Below are positions 33,640 through 42,119 of a stretch of DNA of 64,000 nt, one piece after another. The notes under the pieces are model-generated. The model was not told the DNA's origin and did not search any database. It saw nothing but the letters and a program-made list of their open reading frames with translations. The translations under genes and the position numbers were made by a program. Numbering within the stretch: position 1 is the stretch's first letter; each line of letters begins with the position of its first letter. The DNA comes from GCA-2733415 sp964276095 (GTDB lineage Bacteria; Bacteroidota; Bacteroidia; Flavobacteriales; Flavobacteriaceae): positions 1 through 64,000 of the forward strand of contig CAXYDR010000003.1 of the NCBI GenBank assembly GCA_964276095.1, in the 5' to 3' direction.

Positions 33640-34383
33640 TTAATTAAAGTGATTCTCAAGTTTTGAAACAACTTTTTGAATTTTTATTACAGAAGATTGA
33701 AGGTAATCACTTTCTGGAATAGCACTAGTTCCATTTAATTTAAGTGATGGCTTTTTCGCCTGACTTCTACAAAGTTCATTACCCGTTAAATGAAATTCTG
33801 AACATCCCGTGGCAAATAAGTCTTGAATATTAGTTTCATCAATTCCTCCACCGGGAAGTATTCCAATTTTACCCTCTGCTATTTCATTTAACTTAGATAT
33901 CATATCAACTGCTTTCGTTGCATTATCTAATCCACCAGAAGTTAAAACACGATTTGCTTTTAACAACATTAATTCTTCTAATGATTGTAATAAATTAGGT
34001 GTAATATCAAAAGCTCTATGAAAAGTAAAAGGCAATGGTTTACTTAATTCAATTAATTCCTTTGTCCTTTCAATGTCAATTGTGTTATCTGTATTTAACA
34101 CCCCTGACACAATACCGTCTACCCCTAGTTGCTTACATACAATAATATCTTCTTTCATTATATCGAATTCAAGATCTGAATACATAAAATCGCCACCTCT
34201 AGGTCGTATCAATACAAATAATTCTATAGAGAGGATTGCTCTAGCCTTTTTTATGCTTCCAAAACTTGGTGTAGTTCCTGACTCCCATAGATTGTCACAC
34301 AATTCTACTCGTTTAGCTCCTGCCTCTTGTCCATTAAATGCAGATTGAGCAGAATTAGAACATATTTCTAGCTTGTAATTCAT
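33640..34383 (-). CDS. cutC: CutC family protein
   Basis: 247 residues, cytoplasmic TIM barrel. The motifs fit the copper-homeostasis CutC family: LEICSNSAQSAFNGQEAGAK, RVELCDNLWESGTTPSFG, IRPRGGDFMYSD, DGIVSGVLNTD, FHRAFDITP, LTSGG and ILPGGGIDETN. Despite its name, a copper role is not well proven for the family. It is the first gene of a cutC-M81 pair and has the GGGATA direct-repeat promoter upstream. Confidence 0.9.
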   Translation of the reverse strand: MNYKLEICSNSAQSAFNGQEAGAKRVELCDNLWESGTTPSFGSIKKARAILSIELFVLIRPRGGDFMYSDLEFDIMKEDIIVCKQLGVDGIVSGVLNTDNTIDIERTKELIELSKPLPFTFHRAFDITPNLLQSLEELMLLKANRVLTSGGLDNATKAVDMISKLNEIAEGKIGILPGGGIDETNIQDLFATGCSEFHLTGNELCRSQAKKPSLKLNGTSAIPESDYLQSSVIKIQKVVSKLENHFN

Positions 34384-34424
34384 TTTGTATATATTAATAG
34401 TTTAAGGTAAACTTAAAATTTATA

Positions 34425-34487
34425 CAAAAATAATTTTTACACTCTTACATCCTTAAATATGGGACATAACAGCTTTTTATAGGTATA
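34425..34487 (-). promoter_or_regulatory. Direct-repeat promoter of cutC (site B)
   Basis: Repeats TGGGACA (34460) and AGGTAT (34481) are 21 bp apart in plus orientation. After 29 nt comes a full -7 box, TATTTTTG on the minus strand (34432-34425). The 20 bases around the -7 box closely resemble those of site A (both read AAATT-ATTTTTG-ATAAATTTTAA with small changes). Confidence 0.6.
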
Positions 34488-34527
34488 TATTACCTGTAAC
34501 CATATTAATACTCATTATCGTAAACAA

Positions 34528-34557
34528 AAAAAGAGGTAACCTAGGTTACCTCTTTTT
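34528..34557 (-). terminator. dnaK terminator
   Basis: A 30-nt palindrome (AAAAAGAGGTAACCT and its complement) beginning about 22 nt after the dnaK stop codon, with long A/T tracts at both sides. Confidence 0.9.
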
Positions 34558-34579
34558 ATAATTATAAAAGTAGTTAAAA

Positions 34580-36475
34580 TTACTTAACTTCTTCGAAGTC
34601 TACATCCTGAACATCTTCTGTTTCATTTGTAGCTTCAGCTTGAGGTTCTGCTCCTGCAGCTCCACCTTCAGCTTGTGCTTTATACATCTCTTCAGATGCA
34701 ACTTTCCATGCTTCGTTAATTTTATCTAACACTGGAGAAATTGTTGCAATATCTTTAGTTTCGTAAGCAGCTTTTAATTCCGTTAATGCAGCTTCAATTG
34801 GCGCTTTTTTATCATCAGATAATTTATCACCAAATTCTTTCAATTGATTTTCTGTTTGGAAAATCATTGCATCTGCTTCGTTTAACTTTTCTACTTCTTC
34901 TTTCTTAGCTTTATCCGCTTCAGCATTTTCTTCAGCTTCTTGCTTCATTTTAGCAATTTCCTCTTCTGTTAAACCTGAAGATGCTTCAATACGAATATCT
35001 TGAGATTTGTTAGTAGCTTTATCCGTTGCAGAAACTTTAATAATTCCGTTTGCATCAATATCAAAAGTCACTTCAATTTGAGGAACTCCTCTTTGTGCTG
35101 GTGGTAATCCGTCTAAATGGAAACGACCGATAGTTTTGTTATCAGTAGCCATTGGACGCTCACCTTGAATTACATGAATTTCTACTGATGGCTGGTTGTC
35201 AGCTGCCGTAGAGAATACTTGTGATTTCTTAGTAGGAATAGTTGTGTTAGACTCTATTAAAGCAGTCATAACACCACCCATTGTTTCAATTCCTAATGCT
35301 AATGGAGTAACATCTAATAATAATACATCCTTAACATCTCCTGTTAATACACCACCTTGAATGGCAGCACCTACAGCAACAACCTCATCTGGATTAACTC
35401 CTTTTGATGGCTTCTTACCGAAAAACTTTTCTACTTCTTCTTGTATTCTAGGGATACGTGTTGATCCACCTACTAAAATAACTTCATCAATTTCTGACTT
35501 AGAAATCCCAGCATCTTTTAATGCTTTTTCACATGGTAACATTGAACGCTTTACTAAATCATCACATAATTGCTCAAATTTAGCTCTAGTTAATGTTTTA
35601 ACCAAGTGCTTAGGTCCTGAAGCATCAGCAGTAATATATGGTAAGTTGATTTCTGTTTGTGTAGAAGCAGATAATTCAATCTTCGCTTTTTCAGCAGCTT
35701 CTTTTAAACGTTGTAAAGCCATTGGATCTTTAGTTAAATCCATGTTTCCATTATCAGCTTTAAACTCATTAGACATCCAATCAATCAATGCTTGATCAAA
35801 ATCATCTCCACCTAAGTGAGTATCACCGTTTGTAGCTAATACTTCAAAAACACCATCTCCTAATTCTAAGATAGAAACATCAAATGTTCCTCCTCCTAAA
35901 TCATAAACAACTATTTTCTTGTCTTCATCAGCTTTGTCTAAACCATAAGCTAATGCTGCTGCAGTAGGCTCATTGATTATTCTTTCAACTTTTAAACCAG
36001 CAATTTCACCTGCTTCTTTAGTAGCTTGACGTTGTGCATCATTAAAGTATGCAGGAACTGTAACTACAGCTCTTGTTACTTCATGTCCTAAATAGTCTTC
36101 AGCTGTTTTCTTCATTTTTTGAAGAATCATTGCTGATAATTCCTGTGGAGAATATAAACGTCCGTCTATATCAACACGAGGAGTGTCATTATCTCCTTTT
36201 ACAACACTGTAAGGTGTTCTGCTTACTTCTGTTGAACATTCAGAGAATTTATTTCCCATAAAACGTTTGATAGAAGCTACAGTTTTTGTTGGGTTTGTTA
36301 CCGCTTGTCTTTTCGCAGGATCTCCAACTTTAATCTCTCCACCTTCTACAAAAGCAATTACAGACGGAGTTGTTCTTTTCCCTTCTGCATTAGGTATTAC
36401 TACTGGCTCATTACCTTCCATTACAGAAACACAAGAGTTTGTTGTACCTAAATCGATTCCAATTATTTTACTCAT
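34580..36475 (-). CDS. dnaK: Chaperone DnaK (Hsp70)
   Basis: 631 residues, full length. The ATPase domain begins IIGIDLGTTNSCVSVMEG, with VVTVPAYFNDAQRQATK, NEPTAAALAYG, VYDLGGGTFDVSIL and LVGGSTRIPR. The linker DVLLLDVTPL, the substrate-binding domain and a helical lid follow, and the C-terminus ends in acidic DVQDVDFEEVK as in other DnaKs. It folds client proteins with DnaJ and GrpE, neither of which is adjacent here. It is a single gene with its own terminator; the region 50-90 nt upstream has an inverted repeat TGACA-TGG-TGTCA that may control it. Confidence 0.99.
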   Translation of the reverse strand: MSKIIGIDLGTTNSCVSVMEGNEPVVIPNAEGKRTTPSVIAFVEGGEIKVGDPAKRQAVTNPTKTVASIKRFMGNKFSECSTEVSRTPYSVVKGDNDTPRVDIDGRLYSPQELSAMILQKMKKTAEDYLGHEVTRAVVTVPAYFNDAQRQATKEAGEIAGLKVERIINEPTAAALAYGLDKADEDKKIVVYDLGGGTFDVSILELGDGVFEVLATNGDTHLGGDDFDQALIDWMSNEFKADNGNMDLTKDPMALQRLKEAAEKAKIELSASTQTEINLPYITADASGPKHLVKTLTRAKFEQLCDDLVKRSMLPCEKALKDAGISKSEIDEVILVGGSTRIPRIQEEVEKFFGKKPSKGVNPDEVVAVGAAIQGGVLTGDVKDVLLLDVTPLALGIETMGGVMTALIESNTTIPTKKSQVFSTAADNQPSVEIHVIQGERPMATDNKTIGRFHLDGLPPAQRGVPQIEVTFDIDANGIIKVSATDKATNKSQDIRIEASSGLTEEEIAKMKQEAEENAEADKAKKEEVEKLNEADAMIFQTENQLKEFGDKLSDDKKAPIEAALTELKAAYETKDIATISPVLDKINEAWKVASEEMYKAQAEGGAAGAEPQAEATNETEDVQDVDFEEVK

Positions 36476-36525
36476 CTTTATTATATTAAATTATGTATTC
36501 GTTTAACTTTTACAATTAGCTAATA

Positions 36526-36566
36526 GTCAATTTGTATGCCAAGTAGAAAAATATGACATGGTGTCA
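36526..36566 (-). promoter_or_regulatory. Candidate dnaK control region
   Basis: Two signals upstream of dnaK: the inverted repeat TGACA-TGG-TGTCA (36554-36566) and, on the minus strand at 36542-36526, TTGGCA-N6-TTGAC, which has the spacing of a sigma-54 promoter but lacks the usual GC at -12. No standard TANNTTTG box is evident. Which one is used is open. Confidence 0.3.
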
Positions 36567-36587
36567 GTAGTAATGTCTATTAAATTT

Positions 36588-36616
36588 AAAGGAGCACTAA
36601 AAAATAGTGTTCCTTT
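36588..36616 (-). terminator. Terminator after the GH85 gene
   Basis: AAAGGAGCACTA pairs with TAGTGTTCCTTT (one G-T pair) around a 5-nt loop, about 55 nt after the GH85 stop codon, followed on the minus strand by a T-rich stretch. Confidence 0.65.
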
Positions 36617-36670
36617 GAAATATTTTATAAAAATAAATTATTTGTTCTTTATAATTGACACCTAATTTTA

Positions 36671-38674
36671 TTAATCTATTATCACTTTTCTAATTCCTTT
36701 ACTCTCTCCATCAGAAACATTAACAAGGTATATTCCAGCTGCTACATTTTCTAAATTAATTTCTTTTGAAAAATTTAACGTATTATTAAACACCTCAGAA
36801 AATATTTTCATCCCTCTTATGTCAAATATGTCTACGTTAATATTTTTACCTGAATTTGATTTTAAATCAATATTAAAGTTTCCGTTATTGGGATTTGGTG
36901 AAATAGTAAACTTTTCAAAGTTTAAATCGTTAATTCCTAAAGCAGGATCATTAAAAACCAATATTTTTCCAAGATTCATTGAATATGGGTTTACAGTGGT
37001 ACTTGAACTTAATTCAAAAGCAATCATGACAAGTTTTTTTCCACTATGCGATGTAAGATTTAAAGTTTCAGTATTCCACCCAACTGATGTACTACTCCCA
37101 AAACTATAAGGGATCAAATTTGTTGGGTTATCATCAAATGCCAATAACACATCCATATTTGTTGGTGCTATCTGACCGGTTTTATAAGTTAACTCTAATA
37201 CTGTTTCTGTTCCTACAGTTAAGTTTGTTTTGTATAATTTAATAGTTGAAGGTGATCCTCCTGTAATCATTCCCTCAAGTTTTACTGAGTTTCCACCATT
37301 ATAAGCATCATTAAAATCAAAAGAAGCTCCTATGGATTGATTCCCTTCAATAGCAAATTGCCAGGTAGGCAATATATCCTGATCAGACATATTATGCCAG
37401 TCACTAGAACTTGTTTGAATACCAGCTACAAATTTCTTTCTACCATGTCCTGAATTAAAACATGTTTCAAATGGCAGTGAGCTAATCGCTGAACTTGCAG
37501 GAACCCAATTGGACACTCCTTTAAATCCTGAAGCATCAACTATTGAAGGGTTGTGGTCTGCCCCTCCAAACATATGTCTTTCAGCTTCATAGAAATTTAA
37601 CCTATCATTAGGATCATTATTAAAATTACTATACTGTGCATTATTATATATGACATTAGGAGCAAATAATCCTAATGAAGTATATGCTACAGATGTAGCT
37701 GAATTATGAATATCACTCATCCAATTATTCCCACCTGTTTCAAAGACTGGTTGATTTCTTCCTGGCCATAAATCTACTCCAGAAAAAACATCATAAGGAC
37801 TTCTTCCTATTGCATTAGCACTATTGTTAGATGCTTCTGGCCATTGATATGTATTCCAAAAAAAATTAGTAAACATAGCACTACTTACTTTTTGCTCATA
37901 ACCATCACCAGGTAGCGTATTTTCATCATTTTGTAAAAACATGTAATTACTAGGGCTTAAATAATTTTGCCAGCTCACAGAACCACTTAACAACATTGCG
38001 TCATACCAAATTACTTCTTTACCTAAAGGCTCAATAGCAGCAGTTAAATCTCTAACAAACTCATACATTAATTGTCCGTTAGTCCCGTTAGTATCTGTTT
38101 CTTCGTTTATAAACCAACCATCAAAATTGTAATACTCTATTATTTCTTTAAGCTTTGTAACTGCTATAAAGTTATTTGAAGCATCTTTTTCAAGAAAGTT
38201 CGTCATTGTTGCTGTAGAACCTCCCCAAGCATTTGGTGCAAAAAAGACATTCCCAAATACTTTTACTCCATTTTTATGAGCAGCATTTACCCATGGAGCT
38301 GAAGGGATTTGGACTGTATCATCGGCAGTACCACCAAACCATACTAATTTATCAATATAGGCCCAGTGTGTAAAATTATAATAATTAAAAACAGGTTGTT
38401 CTCCATTATAATTTCCAAAATTATTCATTCCATCTGGTAACCAAGCGATTTCTAAATCATTCGTAAGTGCTGAATTTAATTGAGTACTAGCATCTGTAAA
38501 ACGTGTTGCTAAATTTACTGTAGCAATGTTATTAGCATCTGCAGTAACACCACCTGAGGTCCATGTTTTTAATTCATCAACTGACAAAATAAAAGGTGGA
38601 TTGTTGACAATTTGTGCATTAATTTCTGAATAAGCAAATAATGAGATTAACGCAATAAGTAGTTTTTTGTTCAT
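36671..38674 (-). CDS. Secreted GH85 endo-beta-N-acetylglucosaminidase with T9SS type A sorting domain
   Basis: 667 residues with signal peptide (MNKKLLIALISLFAYSEINA). The catalytic domain (~60-440) has FTHWAYIDKLVWFGG, HKNGVKVFGNVFFAP, the GH85 active-site segment FDGWFINEETDTNG (Asn and Glu of NEE) and VIWYDAMLLSGSVSWQN. GH85 enzymes cut the chitobiose core of N-linked glycans, so the likely targets are eukaryotic glycoproteins in the sea. A beta-sandwich domain follows (~440-590). The C-terminal ~80 residues (FTISPNPNNGNFNIDL, VAAGIYLVNVSDG) are a T9SS type A sorting signal. A terminator separates it from the tail-fibre genes upstream. Confidence 0.87.
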   Translation of the reverse strand: MNKKLLIALISLFAYSEINAQIVNNPPFILSVDELKTWTSGGVTADANNIATVNLATRFTDASTQLNSALTNDLEIAWLPDGMNNFGNYNGEQPVFNYYNFTHWAYIDKLVWFGGTADDTVQIPSAPWVNAAHKNGVKVFGNVFFAPNAWGGSTATMTNFLEKDASNNFIAVTKLKEIIEYYNFDGWFINEETDTNGTNGQLMYEFVRDLTAAIEPLGKEVIWYDAMLLSGSVSWQNYLSPSNYMFLQNDENTLPGDGYEQKVSSAMFTNFFWNTYQWPEASNNSANAIGRSPYDVFSGVDLWPGRNQPVFETGGNNWMSDIHNSATSVAYTSLGLFAPNVIYNNAQYSNFNNDPNDRLNFYEAERHMFGGADHNPSIVDASGFKGVSNWVPASSAISSLPFETCFNSGHGRKKFVAGIQTSSSDWHNMSDQDILPTWQFAIEGNQSIGASFDFNDAYNGGNSVKLEGMITGGSPSTIKLYKTNLTVGTETVLELTYKTGQIAPTNMDVLLAFDDNPTNLIPYSFGSSTSVGWNTETLNLTSHSGKKLVMIAFELSSSTTVNPYSMNLGKILVFNDPALGINDLNFEKFTISPNPNNGNFNIDLKSNSGKNINVDIFDIRGMKIFSEVFNNTLNFSKEINLENVAAGIYLVNVSDGESKGIRKVIID

Positions 38675-38700
38675 ATTAAATAGTTTTGGTTGGTAAAAAA

Positions 38701-38732
38701 AAGAGTTAACATTGGGGAATACATTAACTCTT
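38701..38732 (-). terminator. Terminator after the tail-fibre-domain pair
   Basis: AAGAGTTAA and its complement (9 bp, 14-nt loop) begin 24 nt after the stop of the second tail-fibre gene; the minus strand continues with eight T. Confidence 0.8.
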
Positions 38733-38755
38733 ATTGTAGATTTTTTTGTGAGATG

Positions 38756-39943
38756 TTATAATAACAAACCTTCTAGTTTTGTTATTTGCTTTTCTATTAC
38801 TGAATTTTCTTGTTCAAGAACATCTATTTCAAGTTGCTGTTCTTTAACAGCATTAACTAATACGGCATTCATTTTAGAATAATCCATTGACATTGGAATT
38901 CCTTTTTCACGAGAAACTACATTTCCTTTCTCATCTTGATGCGAAACTACTTCAGGGATTATTTCACTAACTTGTTCTGCAATAAACCCGATTGTATACA
39001 AACCAGATGTATTGTTTTTATATTGATATTTAACAGGCTTAATTTTCAATATATCTTTCAATCCATATTCTGAAGTGGTAATATTTTTTTTAGCTCTTCT
39101 AGAGCTTGAAACATTATACGCTGTTGCAGTTATTTCAAGTTGAGTTTGCCCTTCCCATCCAAGATAAATTTTATTTCCAGCATCATAATTATCTCCATTA
39201 GTATTATTAGCGTTATAGCCACCTAAGTAAATCGCATTAGCATCAAAACCAGGGTCTGTATACGTACCTATTAAATCGTACTGTTTAGACGTATCCCAAT
39301 CATTCTTTCTGGTTCTTAAAACAGCATTCCCTGTACTTTCCAATAAAATTCTATCAGACACTACATGAAATGGCTCAATAGGTGCAGTTGTACCTATACC
39401 TACATTACCTGTATTTCCATTATACATATCATTTCCTACTACTGTCCAATCATCATCTAAACTAAGTGTTCCCCAATTTGCATTTCCTAAAGCATCAGTT
39501 GTTAGTACTAATCCTGCAGATTCTGTACCACTTACTAGTCGTAAAGCAGGAGCCGTATCTTCTATATGCAATAAAACAGATGGAGTAATTGTTCCTACAC
39601 CAACAAATCCTGTATTAGCATTGTACATGTCATTTCCAACAATTGTCCAATCTGTATCAAGACCAGCAGCACCTGCTAAAGGTGTCCATTTAGCTCCATC
39701 CCAATAATGAAAACCAACACCTGTAGCAATAGTTGTGTTATAAACCAATAGACTTTCAATCGGGGCAGTTACAGGTGCGGCTGTATTTAAATTTGCAATT
39801 GCAACACGAGGAACCAAAACTCCTTTGTCAGTAGCTGTAACATCTAATATAGAACTTGGGTTTGGAGTTGTTGTTCCAATACCTGCCTGTGAAAAGATAG
39901 CTAAAGGAAGTACTAATAATATTTTTAATATATGATTTTTCAT
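38756..39943 (-). CDS. Exported S74 tail-fibre-domain protein (shorter paralogue)
   Basis: 395 residues with signal peptide (MKNHILKILLVLPLAIFSQ, mature start AGIGTTTPNPSSILDV). The stalk repeats the pattern DWTVVGNDMYN.NTG.VGVGT..P, typical of fibre-like beta helices. The C-terminal ~100 residues are a peptidase S74 intramolecular chaperone (SSRRAKKNITTSEYGL, IGFIAEQVSEIIPEVV) and a final coiled coil (QQLEIDVLEQENSVIEK). It probably forms a trimeric surface fibre. It is 32 nt downstream of a longer paralogue that shares the N-terminus almost exactly. Confidence 0.85.
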   Translation of the reverse strand: MKNHILKILLVLPLAIFSQAGIGTTTPNPSSILDVTATDKGVLVPRVAIANLNTAAPVTAPIESLLVYNTTIATGVGFHYWDGAKWTPLAGAAGLDTDWTIVGNDMYNANTGFVGVGTITPSVLLHIEDTAPALRLVSGTESAGLVLTTDALGNANWGTLSLDDDWTVVGNDMYNGNTGNVGIGTTAPIEPFHVVSDRILLESTGNAVLRTRKNDWDTSKQYDLIGTYTDPGFDANAIYLGGYNANNTNGDNYDAGNKIYLGWEGQTQLEITATAYNVSSSRRAKKNITTSEYGLKDILKIKPVKYQYKNNTSGLYTIGFIAEQVSEIIPEVVSHQDEKGNVVSREKGIPMSMDYSKMNAVLVNAVKEQQLEIDVLEQENSVIEKQITKLEGLLL

Positions 39944-39975
39944 TAATTATGGTTTTTAAAAATTAATAAAAAGAA

Positions 39976-41628
39976 TTATTTCTTAGCGTTTTCTAAAAGC
40001 GCTTGTTCAATTTTAGCTAAACGTACTTTAAGTGCTTCGTTGTTATCTTTAAGCTCCTGTACTTTTGAATATTGTTCCTTAACCGCATTTACTAAAACAG
40101 CACTCATTTTAGAATAATCCATTGACACAGGTATTCCTTCTTCACGAGAAACTACTTTATGGTTTTCATTTTGATGAGAAACTACTTCTGGTATTACTTC
40201 ACTAACTTCCTCGGCTATAAAACCAATTGTATACAAACCAGATTTCTCAAAATTATATTGGTATTTTACTGGTTTTATTTTTAATACAGCATCCAAACCA
40301 TATTCTAATGTTGAAATGTTTTTCTTAAACCTTTCTGAACTAGATATATTAAAAGCAGTTGCAGTAATTGCTAACGTACCTATACCTACATTACCTGCAG
40401 TATTACCACCGCAAATTATTTTGTCTGCATCATCATAATTGTTCCCTGTATGATTTGTATTATAACCACCTATATATATAGCATTATTATCCCAACCTTG
40501 ATATGACCCTATAAGTTCGTATCCTTTACCTGTACCAGTATTTTTAGTACTGTATACAGCATCCGGGTCAAACTCTAACAACATATGCTGTGCTGAAACA
40601 TGTAGTTTTTCAATAGGATTTGTAGTTCCTACACCTACATTACCAGTATTAGCACTATAAATATCAGTTCCTGAAGTAATCCAATCACCATCATCTCCAG
40701 CATCTTGCCATGAAGCATTACCTGAAGCATCTGAGGTTAACACTCTTCCCGCTTGTTCTAAACCATCTACAATTCTTATTACAGGTTGCCCCGTTGCAGT
40801 AGATGTTATAGATATATCATCTACCCAAGCTTTATCAAAAGAGCTTGAAACACTACCATCTTTTTGATAACGCCAAGACAATGTATGTGTTCCTACTGTA
40901 AGTACTCCTGCATGATTATTCCAAGCACTACTAGTATCCCCCCATTCTGCTCCACTAACTAATACTCCATCAATATAAAATCTTAACTTATCACAACAAG
41001 ACTCACTACTTACTCTATAATCAAAAGAATAGGCTGATCCTCCAGCTGGAATTGTTACTGTTAATTCTAAATCTGAAGAGCTACTATCCACACCTGATCC
41101 AGATCCAGCACCATATGTACCAGTATTAAACTCACCAGCTGCTGAAGTTATAGACCAGTTACCTCCTGTTCCAGAAGTTGTAAACGGAGACAAATTATTA
41201 TCTTCAAAGCCATCATTAAAGGCAATTATATTAGATCCTGAAGTATCTTCAATATGTAATTTAGCCGTTGGAGTAGTTGTTCCTACACCTACATAACCAG
41301 AATTAGCATTGTACATATCGTTTCCTACAACGGTCCAATCACCATCATTTGCAGCTGCTCCTGATAATGGAGTCCATTTTGCTCCATCCCAATAATGAAA
41401 ACCAACACCTGTAGCAATAGTTGTGTTATAAACCAATAGACTTTCAATCGGGGCAGTTACAGGTGCGGCTGTATTTAAATTTGCAATTGCAACACGAGGA
41501 ACCAAAACTCCTTTGTCAGTAGCAACCACTTCTAGCATTGAGCTATTATCTGGGTTTGTAGTACCAATACCTACTTGTGAATAGATAGCTAATGGCAGTA
41601 ATAGTAATGTAAGTAATATTTTTTTCAT
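39976..41628 (-). CDS. Exported S74 tail-fibre-domain protein (longer paralogue)
   Basis: 550 residues with signal peptide (MKKILLTLLLLPLAIYSQ). Same plan as the downstream paralogue: N-terminal VGIGTTNPDNSSMLEV, stalk repeats with GDWTVVGNDMYNANSGYVG, and a C-terminal S74 chaperone (SSERFKKNISTLEYGL, IGFIAEEVSEVIPEVV) with coiled coil. An extra ~150-residue beta domain (~135-285, with SFDYRVSSESCCDKLRFY and WRYQKDGSVSSSFDKAWVDD) resembles jelly-roll ligand-binding modules and is missing from the paralogue. It is the first gene of the pair, and its promoter carries the GGGATA direct repeats. Confidence 0.85.
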   Translation of the reverse strand: MKKILLTLLLLPLAIYSQVGIGTTNPDNSSMLEVVATDKGVLVPRVAIANLNTAAPVTAPIESLLVYNTTIATGVGFHYWDGAKWTPLSGAAANDGDWTVVGNDMYNANSGYVGVGTTTPTAKLHIEDTSGSNIIAFNDGFEDNNLSPFTTSGTGGNWSITSAAGEFNTGTYGAGSGSGVDSSSSDLELTVTIPAGGSAYSFDYRVSSESCCDKLRFYIDGVLVSGAEWGDTSSAWNNHAGVLTVGTHTLSWRYQKDGSVSSSFDKAWVDDISITSTATGQPVIRIVDGLEQAGRVLTSDASGNASWQDAGDDGDWITSGTDIYSANTGNVGVGTTNPIEKLHVSAQHMLLEFDPDAVYSTKNTGTGKGYELIGSYQGWDNNAIYIGGYNTNHTGNNYDDADKIICGGNTAGNVGIGTLAITATAFNISSSERFKKNISTLEYGLDAVLKIKPVKYQYNFEKSGLYTIGFIAEEVSEVIPEVVSHQNENHKVVSREEGIPVSMDYSKMSAVLVNAVKEQYSKVQELKDNNEALKVRLAKIEQALLENAKK

Positions 41629-41655
41629 AGCAATATTGAGTATTTTATATAGCTA

Positions 41656-41720
41656 CAAGAATATAGCTTCCAATAGCATTTATAAAAAAAATGGGGCAGA
41701 ACAAACAATTTCTGGGATAT
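41656..41720 (-). promoter_or_regulatory. Direct-repeat promoter of the tail-fibre pair (site D)
   Basis: In plus orientation TGGGGCA (41692) and TGGGATA (41713) lie 21 bp apart. Exactly 30 nt separate the lower repeat from the -7 box, TATTCTTG on the minus strand (41663-41656), 28 nt from the ATG. The layout equals sites A and E. Confidence 0.55.
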
Positions 41721-41801
41721 AAAGAAGTATTCTGTTTTAAATATAATAAGCTAAAAACCAATACTGTGACACTTATAAAAGACAGTGTTATTTGAAATAA
41801 A

Positions 41802-42036
41802 AAAGAGCGCTAGAAATAGCGCTCTTTAAATTAATTAATGACTTGTTTTTAAAACTAATACCCGAATTAACTTTAAAACTCAACTTTATAAATAATCACA
41901 ACAAGTCATTGTAACCCATAATTAAGGAATTGAATATGTAATTAATCAATCCCTTTACTGCTTTAATTATGACATGAAATTAATTTACCCGAAAAAATTA
42001 AATGTAACCTTAGCAATTATGTTTTACTTTAAATAT
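41802..42036 (-). ncRNA. Candidate structured small RNA
   Basis: A ~235-nt minus-strand transcript is predicted from a promoter (TATTTTTG at 42050-42043; TTG at 42074-42072) to a strong terminator (AAAGAGCGCTA, loop, complement, then six T; 41827-41802). Between them no open frame exceeds a few codons. Instead there are hairpins: AAGGGATTGA with TCAATTCCTT, flanked by CATAATTAA with TTAATTATG, and AATGACTTGTT with AACAAGTCATT. It lies 3' of the response regulator gene and carries the same GGGATA direct-repeat site upstream. An alternative is a long 3' UTR of the kinase operon. Confidence 0.5.
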
Positions 42037-42042
42037 ATAATT

Positions 42043-42106
42043 CAAAAATACTCTTAATGTTGATAACTTAACAATCTAAGGGATAATCAGCATATTTATT
42101 GGGATG
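42043..42106 (-). promoter_or_regulatory. Direct-repeat promoter of the candidate small RNA (site E)
   Basis: AGGGATA (42079) and TGGGATG (42100) are 21 bp apart in plus orientation. Exactly 30 nt lie between the lower repeat and the TTTTTG of the -7 box TATTTTTG (minus, 42050-42043). A TTG at 42074-42072 with a 21-nt spacer gives a possible -33. Confidence 0.6.
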
Positions 42107-42119
42107 AAAATTAATGCTA

